Assembly (NCBI GenBank): GCA_050181295.1
Contig: JBFXDI010000017.1
Span: 1-45,765 of the forward strand
Source: JBFXDI01 sp050181295
GTDB lineage: Bacteria > Pseudomonadota > Alphaproteobacteria > Rhizobiales > Aestuariivirgaceae
Reading direction: 5' to 3'
Length of the DNA stretch: 45,765 bases
Shown here piece by piece: positions 24,921 through 32,611 of the stretch (its first letter is position 1; every line of letters begins with the position of its first letter). The position numbers were made by a program, and so were the translations under genes. The notes below the pieces were generated by a model. The model saw only the letters and a program-made list of their open reading frames with translations, was not told the DNA's origin and made no database searches.

Positions 24921-25748
24921 TCAGATCCAGGCGGTGCGGTAGCCGTCCTCGCGCCACAGCACGGGAAAGAAGCTCTCGTCCATGTCGGTCGAGCCGTGGC
25001 GCTTGTAGCGTCCATAGATGGCGCCCAGGCGAGTCTTGTGGAAGCGGGCCTCGCTCGACATGCAGTGGGCGACGACCGACCGCCGCTCGCCCCTGCCCCG
25101 GTTCGAGCGCGATCCATGCCAGGTGCGCCCATGATGGAAGACCGCGGTGCCGGCCCTGACTTCGATCGGCACGATCTCCGGCTCCTTCCCTGCCGCGTCC
25201 GCCGCGCGCCGCATATCGGCCAGAGGGTCGTCAGGCGCGTGGAATTGCGCGATGGGCGGCGCAACCGGCCAGCGGTGGGAGCCCCGCACATATTCGATCG
25301 TGCCCTGCTCGGCGCGCGTGTCGTCGAGCGTGATCCAGCAGGTCATCATCTCCGCCGGCACGATCCAGTCCTGGTAGCTGTCATCCTGATGGAAGCCCAG
25401 GGCCTTCGAGCCCGGCGGCTTCCAGATCACATTGTCCTGGTTGATACGGGCGCCGGGCCAGCCGCGCAGCGCCGCGCAGGCGCGTCCGATGTCGGCGCGC
25501 AGAACCACGCCGGCGACTGCCCGATCGGACTTCCAGGCGTTGCAGATCTGGCGCGTGAAATGATCGGCATCGCGTCCCATGCGCCAGTTCCATTCGTCCG
25601 GCATGAGGCCCGTCTCGAACCGGCCCGAAAACAAAGGCTCGAACCGCGATCGCACGGCCTCGACCTCGTCCGGCGACAGCACGCCCTCGACGATCACGAA
25701 GCCGTCCTGGTCGAAGCGATCCCTCTGATCGCTAGTCAGCTCGATCAT
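24921..25748 (-). CDS. PhyH-family Fe(II)/2-oxoglutarate dioxygenase
   Basis: 275-aa phytanoyl-CoA dioxygenase-family protein. Iron ligands are His120 and Asp122 (GFHQDD) and His211 (RTWHGS), with Arg214 or Arg217 as the likely 2-oxoglutarate carboxylate partner. Small-molecule relatives hydroxylate phosphonates, betaines and ectoine-like compounds. The start lies 4 bp after the stop of the EamA gene, so the two are co-transcribed. The gene converges on the nitrilase gene. Oxidative N-demethylation is possible chemistry for this fold but is not shown here. Confidence 0.8.
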   Translation of the reverse strand: MIELTSDQRDRFDQDGFVIVEGVLSPDEVEAVRSRFEPLFSGRFETGLMPDEWNWRMGRDADHFTRQICNAWKSDRAVAGVVLRADIGRACAALRGWPGARINQDNVIWKPPGSKALGFHQDDSYQDWIVPAEMMTCWITLDDTRAEQGTIEYVRGSHRWPVAPPIAQFHAPDDPLADMRRAADAAGKEPEIVPIEVRAGTAVFHHGRTWHGSRSNRGRGERRSVVAHCMSSEARFHKTRLGAIYGRYKRHGSTDMDESFFPVLWREDGYRTAWI

Positions 25749-25752
25749 CGTT

Positions 25753-26619
25753 TTACCATCCCAAAGTCAGGACGCCGGTACCCATGAAGATGAGCCCGAT
25801 GCCGCCCCACTGCAGCGTCGTCACCGGCTCCTTGAAGAAAAAGCGCCCGAGAAGGGCCACCACGCCCCCGAAGGACGATCCGGCAACGGCGGCAATCTCG
25901 GCCTCAGGCATCTGGCCCGCCTTGAACACCGAGATCATGGCGAGGGTGTCGAAGAGACCCATGGCCATGATGGCCGGCCACCAGATCATGGGCGCGCGCC
26001 TGCGGTAGTCCGGATTGACGAGCAGCGGCAGGAGCGTGGCGACCGCGAATGCGCGCGCGATCCATGTCGTCTGCATCTCGCCGATGACCGGCGCCGCGGT
26101 CTGTCCTGCGATGACCGACACCGCGTAGCAGACGGCCGACAGGCCGGAGAAAACGAGCATGGGTTTCAGTCGCCCGCGCTCGACATGGCCCTGCTCCTCG
26201 TGGTGCGTGCCCGCGGCCGAGACGATAGCGGTGCCCGCCATGACGGCGAGCATGGCCGCCCAGGCCCAGGCGCTGGGGCGCGAACCAAGAGCGACGTTCC
26301 AAACGATGACGAGCGCCGGATAGGCCCCGACGAGCGGAGAAACGATCGACAGCGAGCCGATGCGGTAGGCGCTGAACAGGCAGAGCGTCGCCAGCGCGTA
26401 GCTGCCGCCGGCGAAGGCGCAGATCGCCACCATGCCCGAACCAGGCCATGTGGCGCCGCCACCGAAGGCAAGGACGATCACGGTCAGCACGATCGCGCCC
26501 GTGAGCATGACGCCAAGCGTGGTTGCGAACTGGCCTACCGAGCGCGTCGCGAAGCGTCCGATGAAGTCGTGCGCGCCCCAGGAAAGTGCCGCCACAATAC
26601 CAAGCAGCGCGGGAGTCAA
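25753..26619 (-). CDS. EamA/DMT-superfamily transporter
   Basis: 288-aa inner-membrane protein with about ten hydrophobic helices and the internal duplication of EamA transporters; the early motif ALSWGAHDFIG and the late GGIGLIFMGTGVLTL are typical. It starts at TTG 26619 with AGAGGG upstream; no better in-frame ATG was found near the N-terminus. First gene of a pair with the PhyH dioxygenase. Probably a metabolite exporter or importer; the substrate is unknown. Confidence 0.8.
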   Translation of the reverse strand: MTPALLGIVAALSWGAHDFIGRFATRSVGQFATTLGVMLTGAIVLTVIVLAFGGGATWPGSGMVAICAFAGGSYALATLCLFSAYRIGSLSIVSPLVGAYPALVIVWNVALGSRPSAWAWAAMLAVMAGTAIVSAAGTHHEEQGHVERGRLKPMLVFSGLSAVCYAVSVIAGQTAAPVIGEMQTTWIARAFAVATLLPLLVNPDYRRRAPMIWWPAIMAMGLFDTLAMISVFKAGQMPEAEIAAVAGSSFGGVVALLGRFFFKEPVTTLQWGGIGLIFMGTGVLTLGW

Positions 26620-26647
26620 GAAAAAGCCCTCTGCCGTGTTTCAACCA

Positions 26648-26733
26648 TCGTCATGCCCGGCCCCCGAGCCGGGCATCCTCTTTCCGCGGCTCCAGCGTTC
26701 AAAAGGATGGCCGGGTCAAGCCCGGCCATGACA
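26648..26733. repeat. Double REP-like palindrome downstream of gntR
   Basis: Hairpins TGCCCGGCCCCCGAGCCGGGCA and GGCCGGGTCAAGCCCGGCC with ATCGTCATG and CATGACAC at the outer ends, a pattern common in alphaproteobacteria. It lies between the gntR stop and the EamA start. Confidence 0.75.
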
Positions 26734-26780
26734 CAAACATCGATCACTCGGGAGCCAACATCGCTCCCTCACCCCCGGCC

Positions 26781-27521
26781 CTACTCGCCTTCAGCGCCGA
26801 GGAGATCCTGACGCGCGGTCTCCAGATGCGCCGTGATCTGCTCTATGGCATCGTTCACGTCACGGTGGCAGAGGGCTTCGTAGATGGCACGGTGCTGGGT
26901 GTTGTAGACCCTGATCTTCTCGGGCGTCAGGATCACGCGCTTGATGCGGTTCCATTGCGCGTTGGCGCGCACCGCATTGATCTGCTGATAGACCTTGAGC
27001 ATCAGCGGATTGCGCGAACAGAGCGCGAGCTGGACATGGAACTCCATGTCGAACTGGGTGAACTGATCCTGATCGTCGCCGCAGGCTTCGATGCGCTCGA
27101 GAGCGACAAGGAAGCTGTCGAGATCGCGGCTCGTCGCATGGATGCAGGCGAGCTTCGCCATGTAGGGCTCGACGGCGAAGCGCACCTCGATCAACTGCAG
27201 GGGGCTGATGAGATCGGCGATCTCGTCCTCGCCCGGATGCACGGGACCCGAATAGCTGACGAAGGTGCCGCTTCCAACGCGCCGGACGACCAAGCCGCGC
27301 GACTCGAGCTGATCGAGCGCCTTGCGAATCGTTGAGCGCGCCGTGCCGAGCGCCACAGCGAGCTGACGCTCGGGCGGAAGCTGATCGCCATCGGCATAGA
27401 CGCCCGACTCGATGGCGCGCTTCAGCCGCGCGGTGATGGTGTTGGCGCCGCGCGCCGCGACCGGACCGAATTCATCGCCGGACAGAGATTCGGGTCGAAT
27501 GGCCTCGATTGGGTCGCTCAT
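26781..27521 (-). CDS. GntR-family (FadR/FCD subgroup) regulator
   Basis: 246-aa transcription factor: N-terminal winged helix-turn-helix (about 27-90; QLPPERQLAVALGTARSTIRKAL and GLVVRRVGSGTFVS) and a C-terminal all-helical FCD effector domain (about 100-235; FDMEFHVQLA and the HRAIYEAL metal/ligand histidines). FCD relatives PdhR and LldR recognise ATTGGT-N3-ACCAAT. The ATG at 27521 lies inside its own ATTGGT array, implying autoregulation and possibly a leaderless message; no SD is visible. Divergent from the FAD-oxidoreductase operon. Likely master regulator of the five arrays in this window. Confidence 0.85.
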   Translation of the reverse strand: MSDPIEAIRPESLSGDEFGPVAARGANTITARLKRAIESGVYADGDQLPPERQLAVALGTARSTIRKALDQLESRGLVVRRVGSGTFVSYSGPVHPGEDEIADLISPLQLIEVRFAVEPYMAKLACIHATSRDLDSFLVALERIEACGDDQDQFTQFDMEFHVQLALCSRNPLMLKVYQQINAVRANAQWNRIKRVILTPEKIRVYNTQHRAIYEALCHRDVNDAIEQITAHLETARQDLLGAEGE

Positions 27522-27556
27522 TGGTTCCAATTGGCAAAAATTGGTTTGCAATCGGT
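27520..27556. promoter_or_regulatory. ATTGGT half-site array between gntR and the FAD-oxidoreductase operon (array 5)
   Basis: On the plus strand ATTGGT (27520), ATTGGC (27530), ATTGGT (27540) and ATCGGT (27551) lie at 10-11 bp steps. On the minus strand 27556-27540 reads ACCGATTGCAAACCAAT, a full copy of the shared 17-bp element. It also contains ATTGG-TT-CCAAT. The array covers the gntR start codon. Confidence 0.7.
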
Positions 27557-27614
27557 CTGCTTTTATGTCGTCATTATGCCTGCAATTCACGGGTTCACGT
27601 CAAGCAGCAAGTCC

Positions 27615-28961
27615 ATGGCACTACCTGAAGGTGTTAAATACGCCATCATCGGCGCTGGCATTCACGGCCTCTCGACGGCCTATCATCTGGCGCTCAAACT
27701 CAAGGAAACCGGCCGCGGATCGGGCAAGGACGTCCTTGTCGTCGACAAGACGGCGATCGCGGCCGGAGCCTCCGGGATCGCCTGCGGGGTCGTCCGCAAC
27801 AATTACTACCAGCCTGCCATGCGCGAGCTCATGGCCCATTGCGTGGAAGTCTGGGAAAGCGACCCGAAGGCCTACAGCTATCACCCCGTCGGCTACATGC
27901 AGATCAGCCCTGAGGTCATGCACGAGCAGGTGGGCACGATCTACGCGCAGCAGAAGGCCATCGGCTACGATTCGCAGTTCATCGAGGGCGCGAAGGATTC
28001 CGCCGTCTACATGAAGGGCCTGTTCGACGACTGGCAGGCCAAGGGCATCACCTCCGTCCTGCACGAGAAGAAGGGCGGCTACGCCAACAACACCGCCTCG
28101 ATCTACGGCCTTGCCACCAAGGCCGAGGCCGAGGGCGTCCGCATCATGACCGGCATCAAGGTCGAGGGCTTCGAGTTCGGCTCCAACAGCCGGGCCGTCA
28201 CCGCCCTTCTCACCAGCAAGGGCCGCATCGCCTGCGACTACGTCGTGGTGGGTGTAGGCCCCTGGGTCAACCAGATCTGGAACATGCTGGATCTGCCGCG
28301 CCAGGTCTCCATCAGGGGCCGCGACGGCAAGATGCATGACGGCGTGCGCATGTGGAAGTACTGGTGCCTGGAAGAAGGCACCCTCGGCGTCGATCCCAAC
28401 ATGCACAAGACCAATGATGGCCGCCTGCCGCCGGTCATCCATGTGGACACGGACGCGCCTCTTCATTCCGACGTCGACGGGCGGCTTCTCACCGACAAGC
28501 TGTGGGGACTCTACTACAAGCCGGACTTCAATTTCGGCGGCGTGCAGGGCGGCGCCTCGCCCTACAAGGTCGAGGGCGAGCCCGACAATATCGCGATCGA
28601 TCCCTATGGCCCCGACTCGCCCGACTTCATCGTCGGCGACGAGTTCATCGAGACCTGGTGCTCGATGCTCGCCCATTGCCAGAAGCGCTTCGAGGGCCAG
28701 ATCAAGATCTACAAGAAGGACGAGAAGTCGGGTGGACTCGGCTGCTTCACGCCGGACAATTTCCCCGTCTTCGACGTGTTCCGCGACAACGTCTATGTGA
28801 TCGCGGATTCCAACCACGGCTACAAGATGATCGGCGTGGGCAAGCTCGTGGCGCAGGAGATCTGCGGCGAGCACAGCCGGCTGCTCGAGCCTTTCCGCTT
28901 CTCACGCTACGCGGAAGGCAAGCTGCATCCGGTTTCCAACAGCCCGTTTCCGTGGAGTTGA
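27615..28961 (+). CDS. FAD-dependent oxidoreductase (DAO / sarcosine-oxidase-beta-like)
   Basis: 448-aa flavoprotein. A Rossmann start is visible at residues 7-20 (YAIIGAGIHGLSTAYH), then SGIACGVVRNNYY, and a C-terminal FAD motif (NVYVIADSNHGYKMIGVGKLVA). This is the fold of sarcosine, dimethylglycine and N-methylglutamate oxidising subunits. As first gene of the ligase-GlxBCD operon, it likely oxidises an N-methyl (or N,N-dimethyl) amino acid made by GlxBCD, releasing a methyl group as formaldehyde or methylene-THF (inference). No SoxD/A/G-like partners are found. ATG 27615 was chosen; ATG 27576 is in frame upstream. Confidence 0.8.
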   Translation: MALPEGVKYAIIGAGIHGLSTAYHLALKLKETGRGSGKDVLVVDKTAIAAGASGIACGVVRNNYYQPAMRELMAHCVEVWESDPKAYSYHPVGYMQISPEVMHEQVGTIYAQQKAIGYDSQFIEGAKDSAVYMKGLFDDWQAKGITSVLHEKKGGYANNTASIYGLATKAEAEGVRIMTGIKVEGFEFGSNSRAVTALLTSKGRIACDYVVVGVGPWVNQIWNMLDLPRQVSIRGRDGKMHDGVRMWKYWCLEEGTLGVDPNMHKTNDGRLPPVIHVDTDAPLHSDVDGRLLTDKLWGLYYKPDFNFGGVQGGASPYKVEGEPDNIAIDPYGPDSPDFIVGDEFIETWCSMLAHCQKRFEGQIKIYKKDEKSGGLGCFTPDNFPVFDVFRDNVYVIADSNHGYKMIGVGKLVAQEICGEHSRLLEPFRFSRYAEGKLHPVSNSPFPWS

Positions 28962-28967
28962 TCGGCA

Positions 28968-29055
28968 GTGAATAGCGAATAGCGAATGGCAACTGGAGGA
29001 TTGCGTCGCGGCAGGGTCATCCCCTACTCGCTACGCACCATTCGCTACTCGCCAT
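28968..29055. repeat. Inverted heptamer element 1 (GCGARTR type)
   Basis: Left arm of tandem heptamers (GTGAATA, GCGAATA, GCGAATG) and right arm of the inverse kind (TACTCGC, TACGCAC, CATTCGC, TACTCGC), separated by 34 bp. It fills the gap between the FAD-oxidoreductase gene and the ligase gene. Probably forms an imperfect long hairpin in the mRNA. Confidence 0.8.
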
Positions 29056-29070
29056 CTACAGGGAGGTAGC

Positions 29071-30570
29071 ATGGCTTTGAGGACCAAGAAGGCCGTCCGG
29101 CAGGACGTCGATGCTTTCGTTTCGGCGCCGGGACGGGCCGCACTCGTCAAGGAAGTGCGGCGCAAGATCAACGAGCTCGGGATCGAGTACATCTATCTCC
29201 AGTTCATCTCGGTCACCGGCCGCATCATGGGCAAGGGCATCCCGGCCGATCACTGGGAGTCGGTTGCCGAGAAGGGCTTCCAGCTCGTCTACGGCGCCAC
29301 CATGAACCTCTTCCTCAACCGGCGCGGGGACTATCTGGGCTACGGGCCGGAGGCGGCGGAACTCGTGGGCATTCCCGAGCCCGAAACCTTCATGCAGCTG
29401 CCCTGGGACAAGCGCGTGGCGCGGTTCTGGTGCACCCTCTTCCGCAACCGCGAGGAGCGCGGCGAACCGGGCGCCTATCTCACGGCGGACGCGCGCGGCA
29501 ACCTCCGGCGCATCCACGAGCAGTTCCAGAAGGAGCACGGACTGCAGCTCCGGCACGGCACCGAGCCCGAGATGATGTGGCTCAAGAAGGACGAGAACGG
29601 GCAGCCGAACGGCGGCTATTCCAATCCCTACTGCTACCACATCGACCAGTTCGAATCGCTGCGGCCGGTCTACATGCGGGTCATCGAGTACTGCCGCAAG
29701 ATGGGCCTCGACATGATCCAGGGCGATCATGAGGACAGCCCCGGCCAGCTCGAGCTCAACTTCACCTATGACGACGCTCTGAGGACATCGGACCGGCTCG
29801 CGACCTACCGGCAGATCTGCGCCCAGGTCGCGCGCGAGTTCAACATCATCGCCTGCTTCATGTGCAAGCCCTTCATGGGCGTATCCGCCAACGGCTGCCA
29901 CCACAACATCTCGCTGTGGAAGGGCGGCAAGGAGGAGGTGAAGGTTCTCGGCAACGATCCCAAGAGGCTCCCGGGCCTGCCCTCCAACTTCACCTACAGC
30001 CGGGGCGGCGAGAACGTCTTCCTGCCGGACACCGACGACGTGCAGCTACCGGGCAAGGTGGGCCTCAAGGCCATCGGCGGCATCGTCAAGCACCTGGGTG
30101 GCCTCACCGCCATCGGCTGTTCCACCGTCAACTCCTACCGCCGGCTCTGGGACACGGGCTTCTGGGCGCCCGTCTTCGCGGACTGGGGCTTCCAGAACCG
30201 CACCACGGGCCTTCGCGTCTCGGCGCCCGGCCGCTTCGAGTACCGCGCGGTGGATTCGATGGTGAACCCGCACCTCATGGCCGCCGCGCTGCTCAAGGCC
30301 ATGGACGACGGCATCAAGAACAATCTCGACCCGGGCAAGCCCGAGGAGCGCAACATCTACCAGGCCATGGAGGCCGGCAAGCAGGTCAGGAAGCTGCCGA
30401 TGACGCTCGGCGACGCGCTCACGGCGCTCGAGAAGGACGAGGTGATCCGCTCGGCGATGCCCGGCGAGATGTACCGTCTCTATGACGAGTACAAGCGCGA
30501 CGAATGGGAGCGCTTCCTCCACACCACGACCGAGTGGGACCTCAAGACGTATCTGGATTGCCTGCCCTAG
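29071..30570 (+). CDS. Glutamine-synthetase-family ligase (GlnT/GmaS-like)
   Basis: 499-aa glutamine-synthetase fold enzyme. Expected partner reaction: ATP-dependent ligation of an amine (methylamine in GmaS) to the gamma-carboxyl of glutamate. Visible: beta-grasp N-domain (about 30-150), the metal-binding HGTEPEMMWL and HEDSPGQLELNF, GCHHNISLWK (ATP/glutamate site), NSYRRL and the FEYRAVDSMVNPHLM C-terminal site. It is longer than the roughly 440-aa GmaS enzymes and its N-terminus reads differently, so amine specificity may differ. GGGAGG precedes the ATG. It sits between two heptamer elements, followed by GlxBCD. Confidence 0.82.
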   Translation: MALRTKKAVRQDVDAFVSAPGRAALVKEVRRKINELGIEYIYLQFISVTGRIMGKGIPADHWESVAEKGFQLVYGATMNLFLNRRGDYLGYGPEAAELVGIPEPETFMQLPWDKRVARFWCTLFRNREERGEPGAYLTADARGNLRRIHEQFQKEHGLQLRHGTEPEMMWLKKDENGQPNGGYSNPYCYHIDQFESLRPVYMRVIEYCRKMGLDMIQGDHEDSPGQLELNFTYDDALRTSDRLATYRQICAQVAREFNIIACFMCKPFMGVSANGCHHNISLWKGGKEEVKVLGNDPKRLPGLPSNFTYSRGGENVFLPDTDDVQLPGKVGLKAIGGIVKHLGGLTAIGCSTVNSYRRLWDTGFWAPVFADWGFQNRTTGLRVSAPGRFEYRAVDSMVNPHLMAAALLKAMDDGIKNNLDPGKPEERNIYQAMEAGKQVRKLPMTLGDALTALEKDEVIRSAMPGEMYRLYDEYKRDEWERFLHTTTEWDLKTYLDCLP

Positions 30571-30576
30571 CAGGAA

Positions 30577-30658
30577 GCGAATTGCGAATGGGGAGTGGCG
30601 AATAGACGGCCCAGCCGACCGATCTTCAACTATTCGCCATTCCCTATTCTCTACTCGC
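30577..30658. repeat. Inverted heptamer element 2 (GCGARTR type)
   Basis: Left heptamers GCGAATT, GCGAATG, GGGAGTG, GCGAATA; right heptamers TATTCGC, CATTCCC, TATTCTC, TACTCGC. It fills the gap between the ligase gene and glxB and ends about 27 bp before the glxB ATG. Confidence 0.8.
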
Positions 30659-30684
30659 TCCTATCGACCGAAGGAGACACCACC

Positions 30685-31620
30685 ATGTGCGGCATTGCCG
30701 GACTGATCCACCGTGACGGCACGGGGAACATCGGACGCGAGATGACCAACATGCTTCAGGCCCTGAAGCATCGCGGCCCTGATTCCACGGGCTACGCCCT
30801 CTACGGCGAGCCGGGGCGCAACGAGTACATCATGCGCTTCAAGGTCGCCGAGCAGGAGGATATGTCGAAGGGCTTCGACATCCAGGACGAGGTGAAGCGG
30901 CGGCGCAAGAAGGTGGACGAGCGGCTGAAGGGTTTAGGCGTCGAGATCATCGCCGCCGACGAGGCCACCGACTACGCCTACCGCTACCGCATCCACTTCG
31001 ACGGCGACATGAAAAAGCTCGCCGACTACGTGGAGGATGTCGAGGGCACCGAGATCCTCTCCATGGGCAACGCGCTCGAGCTCGTGAAGGACCTGGGCGA
31101 CGCGGCCCGCGTCTCCGACCAGTACAAGCTCAACAAGATGAAGGGCACGCACGGCATCGGCCACACCCGCATGGCGACCGAGTCGGACGTCGATATCCGC
31201 TCCGCCCATCCCTACTGGGCCTATCCCTACAACGACATAGCGGTCGTCCATAACGGCCAGATCACCAACTACTGGCAGATGCGGCGCCAGTACGAGCGGC
31301 GCGGCCACCGCTTCATGTCGAACTGCGATTCGGAGCTGCTCGCGGTCTACACGGCCTACAATCTCGATCAGGGGGCGAATCTCGAGGAATCGCTCAAGCA
31401 GTCGATCAGCGAGATCGACGGCGTCTTCACCTACCTGGTCGCGACCAAGGACCAGCTCGGCATGGCCAAGGACACCATGGCCGCCAAGCCGATGGTTCTC
31501 TACGAGACGGACGACATGGTGGCGCTCGCTTCGGAGGAAGTGGCGATCCGCGCCGTCGTTCCGCACGAGATCGACACCTGGGACCCTTACGATGAGGAGG
31601 TGCGCGTATGGCGGGCCTGA
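30685..31620 (+). CDS. glxB: Class II glutamine amidotransferase subunit (GlxB / MgsA-like)
   Basis: 311-aa Ntn-type amidotransferase. The nucleophile Cys2 follows the initiator Met (MCGIAGLIHRDG), and HRGPDSTGYALYG and AVVHNGQITNYW are the glutamine-site motifs of glutamate synthase domain 1. In N-methylglutamate synthase the equivalent subunit MgsA takes the amine from a gamma-glutamyl amide. ATG 30685 is fixed by the need for Cys2 and a GAAGGAG site upstream. It overlaps glxC by 13 bp. Confidence 0.88.
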   Translation: MCGIAGLIHRDGTGNIGREMTNMLQALKHRGPDSTGYALYGEPGRNEYIMRFKVAEQEDMSKGFDIQDEVKRRRKKVDERLKGLGVEIIAADEATDYAYRYRIHFDGDMKKLADYVEDVEGTEILSMGNALELVKDLGDAARVSDQYKLNKMKGTHGIGHTRMATESDVDIRSAHPYWAYPYNDIAVVHNGQITNYWQMRRQYERRGHRFMSNCDSELLAVYTAYNLDQGANLEESLKQSISEIDGVFTYLVATKDQLGMAKDTMAAKPMVLYETDDMVALASEEVAIRAVVPHEIDTWDPYDEEVRVWRA

Positions 31621-32468
31621 CCACTGCCAGGAAGGACCACCTCAGCCATGAGCTGGGGATGCACACCGAAGCGCTGCGCGGACGCACGCAGCAGCGGTTC
31701 TTCGACGTCACGGGAGTATCGGACGGCGGCTTCGCCTACCCGGACGCGCCCGACGTAGACTTCAACAAGCGCGCGGAGTTCGATGCCGCGAAGATGACGC
31801 CGCAGGAGATCAACCTGCAGATCCGCGAGCTCATGAAGAAGGGCTACGGGTCGATCGTCATCCAGAATCCAGGCGCCAAGCATTCGCTCGGCGTCGGCAT
31901 CCTGAGCCGGCTCAACCTCATCTTCGAAGGCTCGCTCGGCTATTTTGGCTGCGGCCTGATCGACGGGCCGAACGTGCGCATCAAGGGACGCGTCGGCTGG
32001 TCCTGCGGCGAGAACATGATGGCCGGCTCGATCGTCATCGAGAAGAACGCGGGCTCGCAGTTCGGCGCGGCGATCCGCGGCGGCGACCTCGTGTGCAAGG
32101 GCTCGGTGGGCTCGCGCACCGGCGTCGACCAGAAGGGCGGCACCATCATCGTGGGCGGCGACACGGGCGCCTTCACGGGCTTCATGATGCAGCGCGGCCG
32201 CATGATCATCTGCGGCAACACGGGCAAGAACCTCGGCGATTCGATGTACGACGGCACCATCTATGTCGGCGGCACGGTGAAGGATTTCGGCGTCGACGCG
32301 GTGCCGGCGGAGCTGACCGCATCGGACCGGCAGTGGCTCGAGCGGAAGCTGAAAATGTACGACATGCTGCCGAAAAAGGGCGTCGGGCATTTCCAGAAGA
32401 TCGTCGCCGGCAAGCAGCTCTGGAACTACGACAACCTGGAGCCCGGCGAGAAGAAGCTGGTGCTTTGA
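31608..32468 (+). CDS. glxC: GXGXG beta-helix subunit (GlxC / MgsB-like)
   Basis: 286-aa protein corresponding to glutamate synthase domain 3 (also FwdC/FmdC-like). The right-handed beta-helix repeats are clear: GCGLIDGPNVRIKGRVG, AGSQFGAAIRGGDLVCKG, GGTIIVGGDTGAFTGFMMQRG and GDSMYDGTIYVGG. It is a structural subunit shaping the channel between GlxB and GlxD. It is longer than typical MgsB (about 220-230 aa as I recall), with a 60-residue N-terminal lead and a C-terminal tail. Confidence 0.88.
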   Translation: MAGLTTARKDHLSHELGMHTEALRGRTQQRFFDVTGVSDGGFAYPDAPDVDFNKRAEFDAAKMTPQEINLQIRELMKKGYGSIVIQNPGAKHSLGVGILSRLNLIFEGSLGYFGCGLIDGPNVRIKGRVGWSCGENMMAGSIVIEKNAGSQFGAAIRGGDLVCKGSVGSRTGVDQKGGTIIVGGDTGAFTGFMMQRGRMIICGNTGKNLGDSMYDGTIYVGGTVKDFGVDAVPAELTASDRQWLERKLKMYDMLPKKGVGHFQKIVAGKQLWNYDNLEPGEKKLVL

Positions 32469-32471
32469 TCA

Positions 32472-32562
32472 CCGTCATCCCAGCGAAAGCTGGGATCCAA
32501 TCGTGAGGTCCCTCCCCGATGGGAAGCGCTTCAGTGGATGCCAGCCTCCGCTGGCATGACGA
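32472..32562. repeat. Double REP-like palindrome between glxC and glxD
   Basis: Hairpins CCCAGCGAAAGCTGGG and ATGCCAGCCTCCGCTGGCAT with GTCATC...GATCCA...TGGATG...CATGAC arrangement. It interrupts the glx operon in the 143-bp gap. Confidence 0.8.
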
Positions 32563-32611
32563 AAGGGAACCTGGATCGGTCATCTTACCGGTCGTTTGAA
32601 GAGGTCCAACC

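Noticed and set aside
28409..28414. ACCAAT inside the FAD oxidoreductase gene
   Set aside because: Lies in coding sequence as Thr-Asn codons, with no phased partners.
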